A stretch of DNA of 64,000 nt from Trebonia sp050013875 (GTDB lineage: Bacteria; Actinomycetota; Actinomycetes; Streptosporangiales; Streptosporangiaceae), in the NCBI GenBank assembly GCA_050013875.1, contig JBEKEK010000024.1, positions 4,872 through 68,871 on the forward strand, given 5' to 3'. Positions 24,885-33,131 of the stretch are shown here, piece by piece. Each line of letters opens with the position of its first letter. Position 1 is the first letter of the stretch. A program made the translations under genes and the position numbers. Below the pieces are notes generated by a model. That model made no database searches and was not told the origin of the DNA. It saw nothing but the letters and a program-made list of their open reading frames with translations.

Positions 24885-26105
24885 ATGGGCCAGGAACTTA
24901 CGCAGGTGCTGTGCCCGGAGTGCGGGACCCTCGGCGAGTCTGTTCCGGAGCTGAGCCGCTGGCAGTGCGCCAACTGCGGTGGCGGGTACTTCCTGCGGCG
25001 ATGTTGTGCGTGCGCCAGGGTCAGCTATGTCGATGGCCTGCAGGGAATCCGCGTGCCGTGGCCCTGCACCTGGTGCGGGCACTTCAACCGGGGCTTCAGC
25101 CAGAACCAGGACCCGGCCGCGGCGAGCGCGGCCGAGCTAGCCGCCGAGGTGGCCCGCTACGGCCCGCCAGGCGGTGCGGCCGGACCGCGAACCGGCGGCC
25201 AGCCGGATCCGGCCCCGGCTGCGTACAGCGGTCCGTCTCCTGCCGCCCGGGATCCGGGCGGCGGCCTGACCTCGGCAGCGGGTACCGGCAGCCCGGGTAC
25301 GGCGCCGCCACTGCCGCGCCGGCTGCGGCGCACCGGGCTGCCGGGAGCCATGGCCGTGGCCTGCGCTGCTGTCGCCATCGTCGCGCTGGCAGCGGGAGGT
25401 CCGCTGGCAGCCGGAGGCCTGAAGGCGCAGGGCATGGCCACCGGACAGGGCGGCACGACGCGGGCGGTCCAGGTCACCGCCAGCCGGGTCGGCACCATCG
25501 AATTGCGAGGCGTGCCAGGCCAGCTGACCATTGTCGGCACGCGATCCGGCCAGGTGATGCTGACCGGGCAGTTGCACGGGGCCCGCGGCGCCCCGGCCGT
25601 GGAGACCCGGCTCGAACGGGCGGCCGGCGTCCTGGTGGTGTCCATCCGGTGCGCATCGGCTGGCCCCTGCAGCGAGAACCTCCGGCTGGTGGTGCCGGGG
25701 ACGACCGGCGCGACCGTGTGGCAGCCCGGCGGCCGGGTCGTGGTGGCCGGCCTGGCCGGCCCGCTGCGCATCACCGCCAGCAGCGTGGACATCAGCGCCA
25801 GCGGGCTGCGCTCGGCCCTCTTCGCGGCCGTGATCACAAACGGGCACCTGAGCGCGGACTTCACCACGCCGCCGCGCCAGGTCACTATCACGCTGGCATC
25901 GGCCCAGGCCACCCTCCACCTGTCAGCCAGCGTGGCCTACCGCGTCACCCAGCAGGTAACGTCGGGGTCCATCAGGGTCGGCATCCCCCAGGCGGGCAGC
26001 GCGACCCGCACCGTGACCGCCCGCATCGATTCCGGCGAACTCGAACTGCTACCGGCACAAGACGCTGGCGGGCGATCCAGCTTAGGGCCAAAGTTGTACG
26101 CCTAG
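24885..26105 (+). CDS. Zinc-ribbon, one-helix membrane protein with beta-repeat exterior
   Basis: 406 aa, three parts. The N-terminus has four Cys pairs: CPEC (10-13), CANC (28-31), CCAC (about 40-43) and CTWC (about 61-64), spaced like a double zinc ribbon. A Pro/Gly/Ala linker follows (about 75-155). A hydrophobic helix AMAVACAAVAIVALAAGG (about 160-177) leads to a 230-residue domain of short beta repeats (GTIELRGVPGQLTIVGTRSG, TASSVDISASGLRS and similar), like the DUF4097-type adhesin/beta-helix fold. The topology would put the zinc part inside the cell and the beta domain outside. The function is unknown. The best SD (GGAGGT at 24847) is 33 bases from the ATG, so the start is not certain. 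Confidence 0.7.
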   Translation: MGQELTQVLCPECGTLGESVPELSRWQCANCGGGYFLRRCCACARVSYVDGLQGIRVPWPCTWCGHFNRGFSQNQDPAAASAAELAAEVARYGPPGGAAGPRTGGQPDPAPAAYSGPSPAARDPGGGLTSAAGTGSPGTAPPLPRRLRRTGLPGAMAVACAAVAIVALAAGGPLAAGGLKAQGMATGQGGTTRAVQVTASRVGTIELRGVPGQLTIVGTRSGQVMLTGQLHGARGAPAVETRLERAAGVLVVSIRCASAGPCSENLRLVVPGTTGATVWQPGGRVVVAGLAGPLRITASSVDISASGLRSALFAAVITNGHLSADFTTPPRQVTITLASAQATLHLSASVAYRVTQQVTSGSIRVGIPQAGSATRTVTARIDSGELELLPAQDAGGRSSLGPKLYA

Positions 26106-26172
26106 ATGCTTAGATCACGCCCTAAATGGCGATGTTTGTCATCATTTTGCCCGTGCAAGTTTGGCCCTAAGC
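26080..26172. repeat. 13-bp inverted repeat flanking the 3' end of the zinc-ribbon gene
   Basis: GCTTAGGGCCAAA (26080-26092) inside the last codons pairs perfectly with TTTGGCCCTAAGC (26160-26172) in the AT-richer spacer, 67 bases apart. Related strings recur nearby (CGCCCTAAATGG at 26118, and GGGCTAAGCCC at 24738 before the same gene). It may act as a terminator or as a protein-binding site. The rest of the 213-base gap to 26319 holds no gene. Confidence 0.45.
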
Positions 26173-26318
26173 CAGTTGGTGGACCGAGGCTAAGCGGGAT
26201 AAGGAGCAGATAACAGCAAGAAGTGCTTTTAGGCCCGCACTAATACAGCCAGGTCCGGTCTAATGCATCCGCCTGATGCAGAACTGGGAACCTCGGTGAT
26301 ACGAGGCTAGGGGCTCCG

Positions 26319-27095
26319 CTACGCGGTCACGTCGTTACGGAGGAAGACAGTCATCGCGGCGATGATCGCGACGACGACGTAGACCGCGCCGAGGATCATC
26401 CCGTGCCCGTAGTCCACCCCTTCGGCACCGCCGGAGGCTACCGCCGTGATCGACGCGCCCGGCAGCCACTGCTGGGTGCTTGGCACGATGCGGGTGATGA
26501 TGTTCTCCACCGCGACGAGCCAGGCGAAGCCGATGATGACGGCGAACACCGCCGACCGGACGAACTGGCCGAGCGCCATCCCGAGGATGCTGTAGCCGAT
26601 CGTGGCAAGCGAGAGATCGCCCAGCTCACGGAACAGGTCACCAAGCCCGGTGCCGGTAAACCAGGCACTCGTCGGGACATGACGGCTCTGGGCGGCGGCG
26701 ACCGCCACCACCAGGGCGACGACCGCGGCGAAGCACAGCGCCAGCACCAGGAAGGTGACTGTGCCGAGCATCTTGCCCGCCAGCAGCACGGCGCGCCGCG
26801 GCTGGCGGACGAGCAGCTGGCGCAGCGTGCCGAGGCTGTACTCGCTGGCGACTTGCGAGGCCGCTAGGCCGAACGCCACCACTCCGAGCAGCATCGAGGC
26901 GCGGGCGACGCCGATGACAAGGCCGTTCGGCTGCGCCAGCTGGTGCAGCGTCACCAGCCCGCCATTCGCCGTGGCCTGCGAGAACATCAGGACCACGAAG
27001 AGCGAGGCCGCGAAGGCCAGGCCGAGGAACGTGGAAAGCAAAAGCGTCGGCCGCCGCAGCTTGGTCCACTCGCTGGTGAAAGCCGCCCACATCAT
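26319..27095 (-). CDS. ABC-2 permease subunit
   Basis: 258 aa with six helices: about 20-40, 60-85, 105-135, 150-175, 180-205 and 230-250. The opening MWAAFTSEWTKLRRP is the classical start of actinobacterial ABC-2 permeases that follow a NatA-like ATPase. The motif SEYSLGTLRQLLVRQPRR is a conserved cytoplasmic loop of the family. The start at 27095 overlaps the ATPase stop (ATGA). A much longer open frame runs upstream in the same phase through the ATPase gene but has no coding sense. Probably an exporter of unknown substrate. Confidence 0.9.
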   Translation of the reverse strand: MMWAAFTSEWTKLRRPTLLLSTFLGLAFAASLFVVLMFSQATANGGLVTLHQLAQPNGLVIGVARASMLLGVVAFGLAASQVASEYSLGTLRQLLVRQPRRAVLLAGKMLGTVTFLVLALCFAAVVALVVAVAAAQSRHVPTSAWFTGTGLGDLFRELGDLSLATIGYSILGMALGQFVRSAVFAVIIGFAWLVAVENIITRIVPSTQQWLPGASITAVASGGAEGVDYGHGMILGAVYVVVAIIAAMTVFLRNDVTA

Positions 27096-28087
27096 CGGAT
27101 CGCTCCCATTTCCTGGCCGGCCGGCACGTCGGCCGAGACGGTACCCGTCAGTGCGAAGAATGCCCGCTCGAGACTGCGGGTGCTCTCGCCGAGCTGGCGC
27201 AGGGTGATCCCGCCGCTGGCGGCCAGCCGGTTCAGGTCCGCGGCACCGAACCCGGCCGCCTCGACGAGCACCGCGCCCTCGGCCGGGCGCTCGGTGACCG
27301 TGCAGCCCGCCTCCTTGAGCAGCCCTGCGAGCAGGGGCAGATCGGCGTCGCGTTCGGGGGCGACGATGAACTGCGGCTGCTGGGCCGAGCGCAGTTCGCC
27401 CACGCTGCCCTGGTGGACGAGCCGGCCGGCCCTGATCATGACCACGTAATCGCAGATCTGCTCGATCTCCGAGATCAGGTGGCTGGAGACCAGGACGGTG
27501 ATCCCGTCGCCGGCGAACGACCTGATCAGTCCGCGCATCTCGACGATCCCGGCCGGGTCGAGGCCGTTCGTCGGCTCGTCCAGGATCAGCAGCCTCGGGC
27601 TGGCCAGCATGGCCGCCGCGATGCCGAGCCGCTGCTTCATGCCAAGCGAGTAGGAACGGTACTTGTCTGCTGCCCTTGCCAGCAGACCGGAGCGTTCGAG
27701 GACGGGGTCGACCGCCGAGAGCGGAAGCTGCCCGAGCCGGGCCAGGACCTTGAGGTTCTCGCGCCCGCTCAACTGCGGGTAGAACGCTGGCGACTCGATC
27801 AGCGCGCCGACCTTGTTCAGGTAGCTGGCGGGCTCGGCGATGCTGCCGCCGAGGATCGTCCCGCTCCCGGATGTCGGGCGGACCAGGCCGAGCAGCATCC
27901 GGATCGTCGTGGTCTTGCCTGCCCCGTTCGGCCCGACGAAACCGCAGACCGACCCCGAGGGGATGGCGAGCGCCAGGCCGTCCACAACGGTGCGGTCGCC
28001 GAAGCGTTTCGTGAGCCCGGCCGTCGAGACGGCGAGATGTCCGCGTGACCGCCCGTCCGTGCGGTACGTCGCCTGTTGCGTGGTCAT
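27092..28087 (-). CDS. ABC transporter ATPase (NatA/BcrA-like)
   Basis: 331 aa. Walker A GPNGAGKTTTIRM near residue 53, Q-loop ALIESPAFYPQLSG, signature SLGMKQRLGIAAAML, Walker B LLILDEPTNGLDP, and H-loop SSHLISEIEQ. A C-terminal domain of about 100 residues follows. The SLGMKQR form of the signature is typical of BcrA-like bacitracin/lantibiotic resistance ATPases. The ATG at 28087 is divergent from the YbjQ-like gene at 28230. Paired by overlap with the permease at 26319-27095. Confidence 0.92.
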   Translation of the reverse strand: MTTQQATYRTDGRSRGHLAVSTAGLTKRFGDRTVVDGLALAIPSGSVCGFVGPNGAGKTTTIRMLLGLVRPTSGSGTILGGSIAEPASYLNKVGALIESPAFYPQLSGRENLKVLARLGQLPLSAVDPVLERSGLLARAADKYRSYSLGMKQRLGIAAAMLASPRLLILDEPTNGLDPAGIVEMRGLIRSFAGDGITVLVSSHLISEIEQICDYVVMIRAGRLVHQGSVGELRSAQQPQFIVAPERDADLPLLAGLLKEAGCTVTERPAEGAVLVEAAGFGAADLNRLAASGGITLRQLGESTRSLERAFFALTGTVSADVPAGQEMGAIR

Positions 28088-28229
28088 GCCCGAACAGTAC
28101 GGACCGCGGTTTCCGTCTGGTGACGGTTGGCGGCGACAATCGTCCCGTGGGATGAGGCCCGGCGGCGGATTTCATCCCGAGGTCGCAGCAGGTGGCGGCG
28201 GTGCCCGGCGGAAGGACGGCGGTGGACGG

Positions 28230-29120
28230 ATGACCTGGGTCGCGCGATCCGGCGGGCTGGAGCGGGCCGGCGACTTCGCGGCGGTCAGAAGCGTCGGATT
28301 CGAGCCCGTCGGCCAGGTATTCGGGGCGGCCGTGTACTACCTCAGCAGCGTGCTAGGAGCAGGCTGCCCAGGGACGTCCGCGGATTCCCTGCTGCGCGAC
28401 GTCACGCCTTCGGCGGCACGGCCCTCAGCGCGCGGATCCGCTGCCGTGCGGGGCATCGCCGGGCCGGCCGCGAAGGTCGCGCGGGGGCTGTACAACGGGC
28501 GGCGGACGGCGATCGACCGGATGACCGGCCAGTGCGCGGAACTTGGCGGTCATGGCATCGTGGGCGCGGCGCTGCGGATCAGGGAGATACCGCCCGACGG
28601 TCTCACGGCCGGCGCCATCGAGTTCACCGTGATCGGTACGGCAGTCCGCGCCGGCGGCTGCCCGCCACTGAGCCGCCCCTTCACCTCCGACCTGTCCGCC
28701 CCGGACTTCGCCAAGCTGATCACGGCCGGCTGGGTGCCGGCCGGCATCGCCCTCGGCATCTCGGTCGCCGGGCTGCACGAGGACCTGGCGACCACCAGCT
28801 CCGGCCGCTGGCGAACCGGGAACGCAGAGGTGCCGGGCTACACCGCTTTGCTGGTCAAGGTGCGGCAGGACGCGCGCCGTCGCCTGGAGCAGGCGGTGCG
28901 CAGCGTGGGGGCCGACGGTGTCGTCGTGTCCGCCATGACCTTGCGCGTCCGCGGCGACCCTTGCCATGCGCACCCGGGTAACACGGATTATCTCGCGGAG
29001 GCAGTCACCACCGGTACCGCTATAACGCGATTCGCAGGCCCGCGCGAGGCGGCCCTGCCGGTCCTGGCCGTCATGCATCTCGACCCCGGCCAGGCCGGGC
29101 GGTACCCGCCCGGACGATAG
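28230..29120 (+). CDS. Protein with two YbjQ-like heavy-metal-binding domains
   Basis: 296 aa. Two copies of the YbjQ/UPF0145 fold can be seen. The first has the pattern GGHGIVGAALRIREI with IEFTVIGTAVR (about residues 108-140). The second has GADGVVVSAMTLRVRG with AVTTGTAITRF (about 228-270). The N-terminal 80 residues include SVGFEPVGQVFGAAVYY, which fits the first strand and helix of the same fold. YbjQ-type domains form oligomeric rings of unknown physiological role, sometimes with metals. The ATG at 28230 is used; a GGAAGGA site lies 18 bases upstream, a rather long distance. Confidence 0.75.
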   Translation: MTWVARSGGLERAGDFAAVRSVGFEPVGQVFGAAVYYLSSVLGAGCPGTSADSLLRDVTPSAARPSARGSAAVRGIAGPAAKVARGLYNGRRTAIDRMTGQCAELGGHGIVGAALRIREIPPDGLTAGAIEFTVIGTAVRAGGCPPLSRPFTSDLSAPDFAKLITAGWVPAGIALGISVAGLHEDLATTSSGRWRTGNAEVPGYTALLVKVRQDARRRLEQAVRSVGADGVVVSAMTLRVRGDPCHAHPGNTDYLAEAVTTGTAITRFAGPREAALPVLAVMHLDPGQAGRYPPGR

Positions 29121-29280
29121 AAGGCGTCGGGCGGGGGCCGATTCTCACCCCGGCGGGGCGATGCCGGCCGCCAGGTGGCGTGCTTGCCTGGTACCAGCAC
29201 CGGCAGAACTATCGGTAGTCCGTTCTGGCCAGCGGAAACGCTGACAGCCGGTGTGGCACCCGTTCGTGGAAAGGATGCCC

Positions 29281-29979
29281 ATGACCGACGCACCAGCGGG
29301 CCAGGGCCCGCTGGCCGCCAAGAGCGCGCTGCGGACGCCCCGGGCGGCCGCCGTCGCCGGCATCGTGTTTTCCGTGCTCCTGATCGCATCGCTCGCCCTG
29401 CTCAGGCTTTCCGTCCCGGCTAATTCGGCTGTCGTCGGCGGGTGGCTGACCGACTCGGGGAAAAGAGCCGCCGTTTCGGTCGGGCTGAACCTCATCCCGT
29501 TCGCCGGAATCGCCTTCCTGTGGTTCATCGGGGTGATCAGGGACCGGATCGGCGCGCACGAGGACCGCTTCTTCGCGACCGTGTTCCTGGGCAGCGGCCT
29601 GCTGTTCGTCGGCATGATGTTCGTGGGCGCGGCGGTCGCCGGCGGCCTCATCGCGGGCATAGCCTCATCCGGCCCGCCAGGGGCGGGCACTCTGGCGCTC
29701 GGCCGCAACGTCACCTCGATCTTGCTGAACGTCTATTCGATGCGGATGGCGGCGGTGTTCACGCTGACCACCGTGACCATCGCGCGCCGCACCGCGATTG
29801 TGTCCCGATGGCTCACCAGCGCCGGGTATGCGACCGTAGTGGTGCTGCTGGTCGGCGTCGGCATCTCCCCCTGGGTTGAACTGCTGTTCCCGGCCTGGAT
29901 CCTGGCAGTAAGCATCGACATCCTCACCGCCAGCCCGAGGGGCCTCTCCGGCGCCGCCGAAATGCCCGCGCAGAGCTGA
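29281..29979 (+). CDS. Polytopic membrane protein, unknown function
   Basis: 232 aa with five to six helices (about 25-45, 65-85, 100-125, 145-160, 175-200 and 205-222). It has no recognised enzymatic motif. A cytoplasmic loop DRIGAHEDRFFATVFLGSG follows helix 2. Similar uncharacterised integral membrane proteins are widespread in actinomycetes. Start chosen at 29281 because GGAAAGG lies 6-7 bases upstream; ATGs at 29275 and 29251 are in frame. It converges with the HxlR gene. Confidence 0.7.
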   Translation: MTDAPAGQGPLAAKSALRTPRAAAVAGIVFSVLLIASLALLRLSVPANSAVVGGWLTDSGKRAAVSVGLNLIPFAGIAFLWFIGVIRDRIGAHEDRFFATVFLGSGLLFVGMMFVGAAVAGGLIAGIASSGPPGAGTLALGRNVTSILLNVYSMRMAAVFTLTTVTIARRTAIVSRWLTSAGYATVVVLLVGVGISPWVELLFPAWILAVSIDILTASPRGLSGAAEMPAQS

Positions 29980-29999
29980 TGCGACGTCTCGGTCTTGGT

Positions 30000-30443
30000 T
30001 CAGGCGATGCGGGTGTCGTAGGTCGCGCGGTTGGCGAGCACGTCGTCCATGTGGATCTCGGCCCAGGTCTTGAGGCCTCGCATCATCTGGTGCAGTGACA
30101 GACCGAGGTCGGTCAGCTCGTAGGTGACCGTGACGGGGACGGTCGGCGTCGCGGTGCGGGTGATCAGGCCGTCGCGCTCCAGGGAGCGCAGCGTCTGGGT
30201 GAGCATCTTCTGACTGACGCCGGCCAGCAGGCGGGACAGCTCCGAGTAGCGCATCGGCCGGGGCTCACCGGCGCAGTGGGCGCGCAGCTGGTGCGAACCG
30301 TCGCTGCCGAGCGCGGCCAGGATCAGCGTGACCCATTTGCTGGAAAGACGGTCGAGCAGCTTGCGGCTTGGGCACGCCGCCAGGAAGGCGTCATATTCCG
30401 CCTTGGTCCGCGCCCTTTTCTGGGCCGCCGTCATCGTTGCCAT
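30000..30443 (-). CDS. HxlR family transcriptional regulator
   Basis: 147 aa single-domain winged helix. ACPSRKLLDRLSSKWVTLIL is the typical HxlR opening with its redox-type Cys (residue 24). The helix-turn-helix is YSELSRLLAGVSQKMLTQTL and the wing region PVTVTYELTDLGLSL. HxlR proteins sense aldehydes, quinones or disulphide stress and often control a divergent oxidoreductase; the aldo-keto reductase at 30473 fits. ATG at 30443 is taken because AAGGAG lies 7 bases ahead of it on the minus strand. Only 29 bases separate the two start codons. Confidence 0.93.
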   Translation of the reverse strand: MATMTAAQKRARTKAEYDAFLAACPSRKLLDRLSSKWVTLILAALGSDGSHQLRAHCAGEPRPMRYSELSRLLAGVSQKMLTQTLRSLERDGLITRTATPTVPVTVTYELTDLGLSLHQMMRGLKTWAEIHMDDVLANRATYDTRIA

Positions 30444-30472
30444 CGACCGCTCCTTCAACCGGCTACGGCGCC

Positions 30473-31264
30473 ATGCAGCTGGCCGGCCCCGGGGTCATGG
30501 GGCCGCCCGCCGACCGCGACGGAGCACTCGCGGTCCTCCGCGCGGCCGCCGGCCTCGGCGTCACCCACATCGACACCAGCAACGCCTACGGGCCGCGGGT
30601 GACCAGCCAGCTGATCCGTGAAGCGCTGCACCCGTACCCCGAGTCGCTGCACATCGTGACCAAGGTCGGCTCGGCCCGGGACGCCCGCGGCGGCTGGCCG
30701 CCGGCCCGAGAGCCAGCAGACCTGCGCCGCTCCGTCCGCGAGAACCTCGAGAATCTCGGCATCGAGGTGCTCGACGTGGTCAACCTGCGGCTCGGCAACG
30801 CCCAGGGACCCCAGCCCGGCTCGCTCGCTGAGTCGTTCGGGACGCTCGCCGAACTCCAGCAGCAGGGCCTGATCCGGCACCTCGGAGTAAGCAACGCGAC
30901 GGCGGAACAGGTCGCCGAGGCACAGACGATCGCGCCGATCGTGTGCGTGCAGAACATGTACAACCTCGCCCACCGCCACGACGACAAGCTGATCGACGAG
31001 CTCGCCGAAGATGGCATCGCCTACGTGCCCTTCTTCCCGCTTGGCGGCTACAGCCCACTGCAGTCCTCGGCGCTCTCGGCGGTTGCCGCCCGGTTGGGCG
31101 CTGCGCCGATGTCTGTCGCCCTCGCCTGGCTGCTGCGCCGCTCGCCGAACATCCTGCTCATCCCGGGCACCTCGTCGGTGGCGCACCTACGCGAGAACGC
31201 AGCCGGCGCGGGACTCCCGCTCACCGGCGACGACCTCGCCGAGCTGGACAAGATCGGCCGCTAG
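30473..31264 (+). CDS. Aldo/keto reductase, N-terminally truncated
   Basis: 263 aa from the first usable ATG. The barrel is easily recognised: THIDTSNAYGP (Asp and Tyr of the active site), HIVTKVGSA (Lys), RHLGVSNATAEQ, YVPFFPLGGYSPLQ and the NADPH-binding end IPGTSSVAHLRENA. Intact relatives have about 15-18 residues before GYGAMQLAG, including a VNRLG strand. Here the DNA reads AACCGG then directly GCTACGGCGCC, so about five bases that would encode LG are missing, and the upstream frame runs into the HxlR 5' region. A product lacking the first beta hairpin may or may not fold. No SD is visible before 30473. Confidence 0.75.
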   Translation: MQLAGPGVMGPPADRDGALAVLRAAAGLGVTHIDTSNAYGPRVTSQLIREALHPYPESLHIVTKVGSARDARGGWPPAREPADLRRSVRENLENLGIEVLDVVNLRLGNAQGPQPGSLAESFGTLAELQQQGLIRHLGVSNATAEQVAEAQTIAPIVCVQNMYNLAHRHDDKLIDELAEDGIAYVPFFPLGGYSPLQSSALSAVAARLGAAPMSVALAWLLRRSPNILLIPGTSSVAHLRENAAGAGLPLTGDDLAELDKIGR

Positions 31265-31268
31265 CGGC

Positions 31269-31364
31269 TTATCCCCAGGCGCCCGCGCCGCCGTCGACTG
31301 GCACGATCGCGCCGGTCACCATCGACGCCCGGTCGCTCAGCAGCCACGCGGCCACCTCTTGGCA
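31269..31364 (-). pseudogene. 3' remnant of a short-chain dehydrogenase gene
   Basis: On the minus strand the bases read EVAAWLLSDRASMVTGAIVP and then VDGGAGAWG plus a stop (31269-31364). This is the standard C-terminal end of a classical SDR. No start codon or upstream SDR sequence is attached; the plus-strand DNA beyond 31364 belongs to something else. It is the end of a broken gene. Confidence 0.8.
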
Positions 31365-31409
31365 CCGAGAGCGTCAATGCGAGCGGAACGCCCTGAAGGG
31401 AGGAAAGAC

Positions 31410-31487
31410 GTGACCCTTGACACCTGCCGGGCCGCTGCGGGACAGTGCGCATCACATCGATCAACGTCGCAACGGAGCTGCGCATGA
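31410..31487 (+). CDS. Possible 25-residue leader peptide before the carboxylesterase
   Basis: A GTG at 31410 is preceded by the strong ribosome site GAAGGGAGGA (31395-31404). The frame of 25 codons stops at 31487, overlapping the carboxylesterase start by ATGA (31484-31487). It includes three cysteines, two arginines near the end and many Ser/Ala. It could be a coupling leader or chance. There is no similarity to a known peptide. Confidence 0.3.
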   Translation: MTLDTCRAAAGQCASHRSTSQRSCA

Positions 31488-32986
31488 GTGAGATGACGCA
31501 CCAGCCGGTGGTCCGGCTGAAGGACGGAGCCGTCCGCGGCCGGGCCGAGGGCGGCGTCTCCGCCTTTCTCGGCATCCCCTACGCGGCGCCCCCGTTCGGC
31601 GCGAACCGGATGCGGCCGCCGCAGCCCGTGGAGCCCTGGGCTGGTGAGCGCGACGCCACCGCGTTCGGGCCGACGGTGCCGAAGGGCGACTACCCGCCGC
31701 AGTACACCCTGCTGTTCCCCGAGGAGGTGATCGATGGCGACGACTGCCTGAACCTGAACGTATGGACGCCAGAACCCGGCGCGGCCGGGCTGCCGGTGCT
31801 GGTCTGGATTCACGGCGGCTCGTTCATGAACGGATCGGGGTCGGTGGGCGCGTACGACGGCACCGCCTTCGCCCGTGACGGGGTGGTCTGCGTCACCATC
31901 AACTACCGGCTGGCCGCCGAGGGTTTCCTGTTCCTCGATGACGGCACGGCCAACCTCGGCCTGCTCGACCAGCTGGCGGCGCTGCGCTGGGTGCGGGACA
32001 ACATCGCGGCGTTCGGCGGCGATCCGGCCCGGGTCACCGTCGCGGGGGAGTCGGCCGGGTCGATGAGCGTCACCACGCTGCTGTCGATGCCGCTGTCGGA
32101 TGGCCTGTTCGCGCGGGCCATCGCGCAGAGCGGGGCCGGCGCCCACACCCTCACCGCGCAGGAGGGCCGCACCGTGGCCGGCTACCTGGCGAAGGCGCTC
32201 GGCGTGGCGGCCGACCGCGAAGCGATCAAGGCCGTACCGCTTGACCAGCTTGTCCAGGCCGCATCAGACCTCGTGGTCGAGGTGCAGACGAACCCCGACC
32301 CCGCCCGGTGGGGGCAGCTCACGCTGAGCCTGCTGCCGTTCGCGCCCACCGTCGACGGCACCGTGCTGCCCGCCGCGCCGCTGCCCGCCCTGGCGGCCGG
32401 CCACGGGAGCGAGGTCCCGCTGCTGATCGGGTCGAACCGGGACGAGGCGCGCCTGTTCCTGGTCGCGCCGGGCAGCATCGACGTCATCGACGAGCCCGCC
32501 CTGGCCGCGGCGGCCGCCGCGTACGGGCTGAGCCCCCACGGCCTGGACGTGTACCGGTCAAGCAGGCCGGGCGCCAGCCCGGGCGACATCCTGGCCGCGG
32601 TGATCAGCGACTGGTTCTTCCGCGTGCCGGCGATCCGGGTGGCCGAGACCCGGGCGGCCGCGGCGGCGGCCGGCACCTGGATGTACCGCTTCGACCTGCC
32701 CGAGCCGCGCGACAACCACCGGCTCGGTGCCTGCCACGCGGCCGAGATCCCGTTCGTCTTCGACACGGTCACCCGGGCCGAGCTGGGGCCGCTCATCGGC
32801 GATGCGCCCTCGCAGGCCGTCGCGGACCGGGTGCACCGGGTCTGGGTCGACTTCATCACCCGCGGTGAGCCCGGCTGGGCGCCTTACGACCCCGCCAGCC
32901 GCACCACCGGCCTGCTCACGGAGGACGTCAGCGTCGTCGATGACCCGGCCGGGGACGAGCGCGCGGTCTGGGAGGGCGTCCGCTGA
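31484..32986 (+). CDS. Type-B carboxylesterase
   Basis: 500 aa alpha/beta hydrolase of the cholinesterase/carboxylesterase family. Oxyanion HGGSF is at 110-114, nucleophile Ser190 in the GESAG elbow, the acid Glu likely in SNRDEARLF (about 325), and His in ACHAAEIPFVF (about 414). The N-terminal signature SAFLGIPYAAPPFG and DCLNLNVWTP are the classical type-B patterns. There is no signal peptide, so it is cytoplasmic. It hydrolyses esters of unknown structure. Start at 31484: a GGAG site 7 bases upstream, plus overlap with a possible leader. It lies between two SDR fragments. Confidence 0.93.
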   Translation: MSEMTHQPVVRLKDGAVRGRAEGGVSAFLGIPYAAPPFGANRMRPPQPVEPWAGERDATAFGPTVPKGDYPPQYTLLFPEEVIDGDDCLNLNVWTPEPGAAGLPVLVWIHGGSFMNGSGSVGAYDGTAFARDGVVCVTINYRLAAEGFLFLDDGTANLGLLDQLAALRWVRDNIAAFGGDPARVTVAGESAGSMSVTTLLSMPLSDGLFARAIAQSGAGAHTLTAQEGRTVAGYLAKALGVAADREAIKAVPLDQLVQAASDLVVEVQTNPDPARWGQLTLSLLPFAPTVDGTVLPAAPLPALAAGHGSEVPLLIGSNRDEARLFLVAPGSIDVIDEPALAAAAAAYGLSPHGLDVYRSSRPGASPGDILAAVISDWFFRVPAIRVAETRAAAAAAGTWMYRFDLPEPRDNHRLGACHAAEIPFVFDTVTRAELGPLIGDAPSQAVADRVHRVWVDFITRGEPGWAPYDPASRTTGLLTEDVSVVDDPAGDERAVWEGVR

Positions 32987-33000
32987 ACCGGGCGGGGATC

Positions 33001-33123
33001 TTACACAAGGGTGGCCAAGAGCAGGCTGGAGGCGATGCTGCGGTACGGCCGCCAACGCTGGGCGAGATCAGCCACCTCGGCCGGGGTGGGCAGATGGTCG
33101 AGGCCGTAATGCGCCTGGATCCG
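33001..33123 (-). pseudogene. 3' remnant of a DNA-3-methyladenine glycosylase (AlkA-like)
   Basis: Forty codons on the minus strand read AHYGLDHLPTPAEVADLAQR then WRPYRSIASSLLLATLV and a stop at 33001. This matches the C-terminal helix of actinobacterial AlkA-type glycosylases (PTPAEL.. LAERWRPYRS). The catalytic helix-hairpin-helix and Asp are missing. Upstream the frame joins SDR-like DNA. Confidence 0.7.
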
Positions 33124-33131
33124 GCCCGGCG

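Noticed and set aside
24851..26113. 420-codon frame starting at GTG 24851 with a good SD
   Set aside because: It is out of frame with the zinc-ribbon protein, is Arg-rich and lacks domains; the Cys-pair frame at 24885 is the coherent one.
27096..28175. Long N-terminal extension of the ABC-2 permease on the minus strand
   Set aside because: It lies over the ATPase gene in another frame with no family likeness; the permease starts at 27095 by overlap and similarity.
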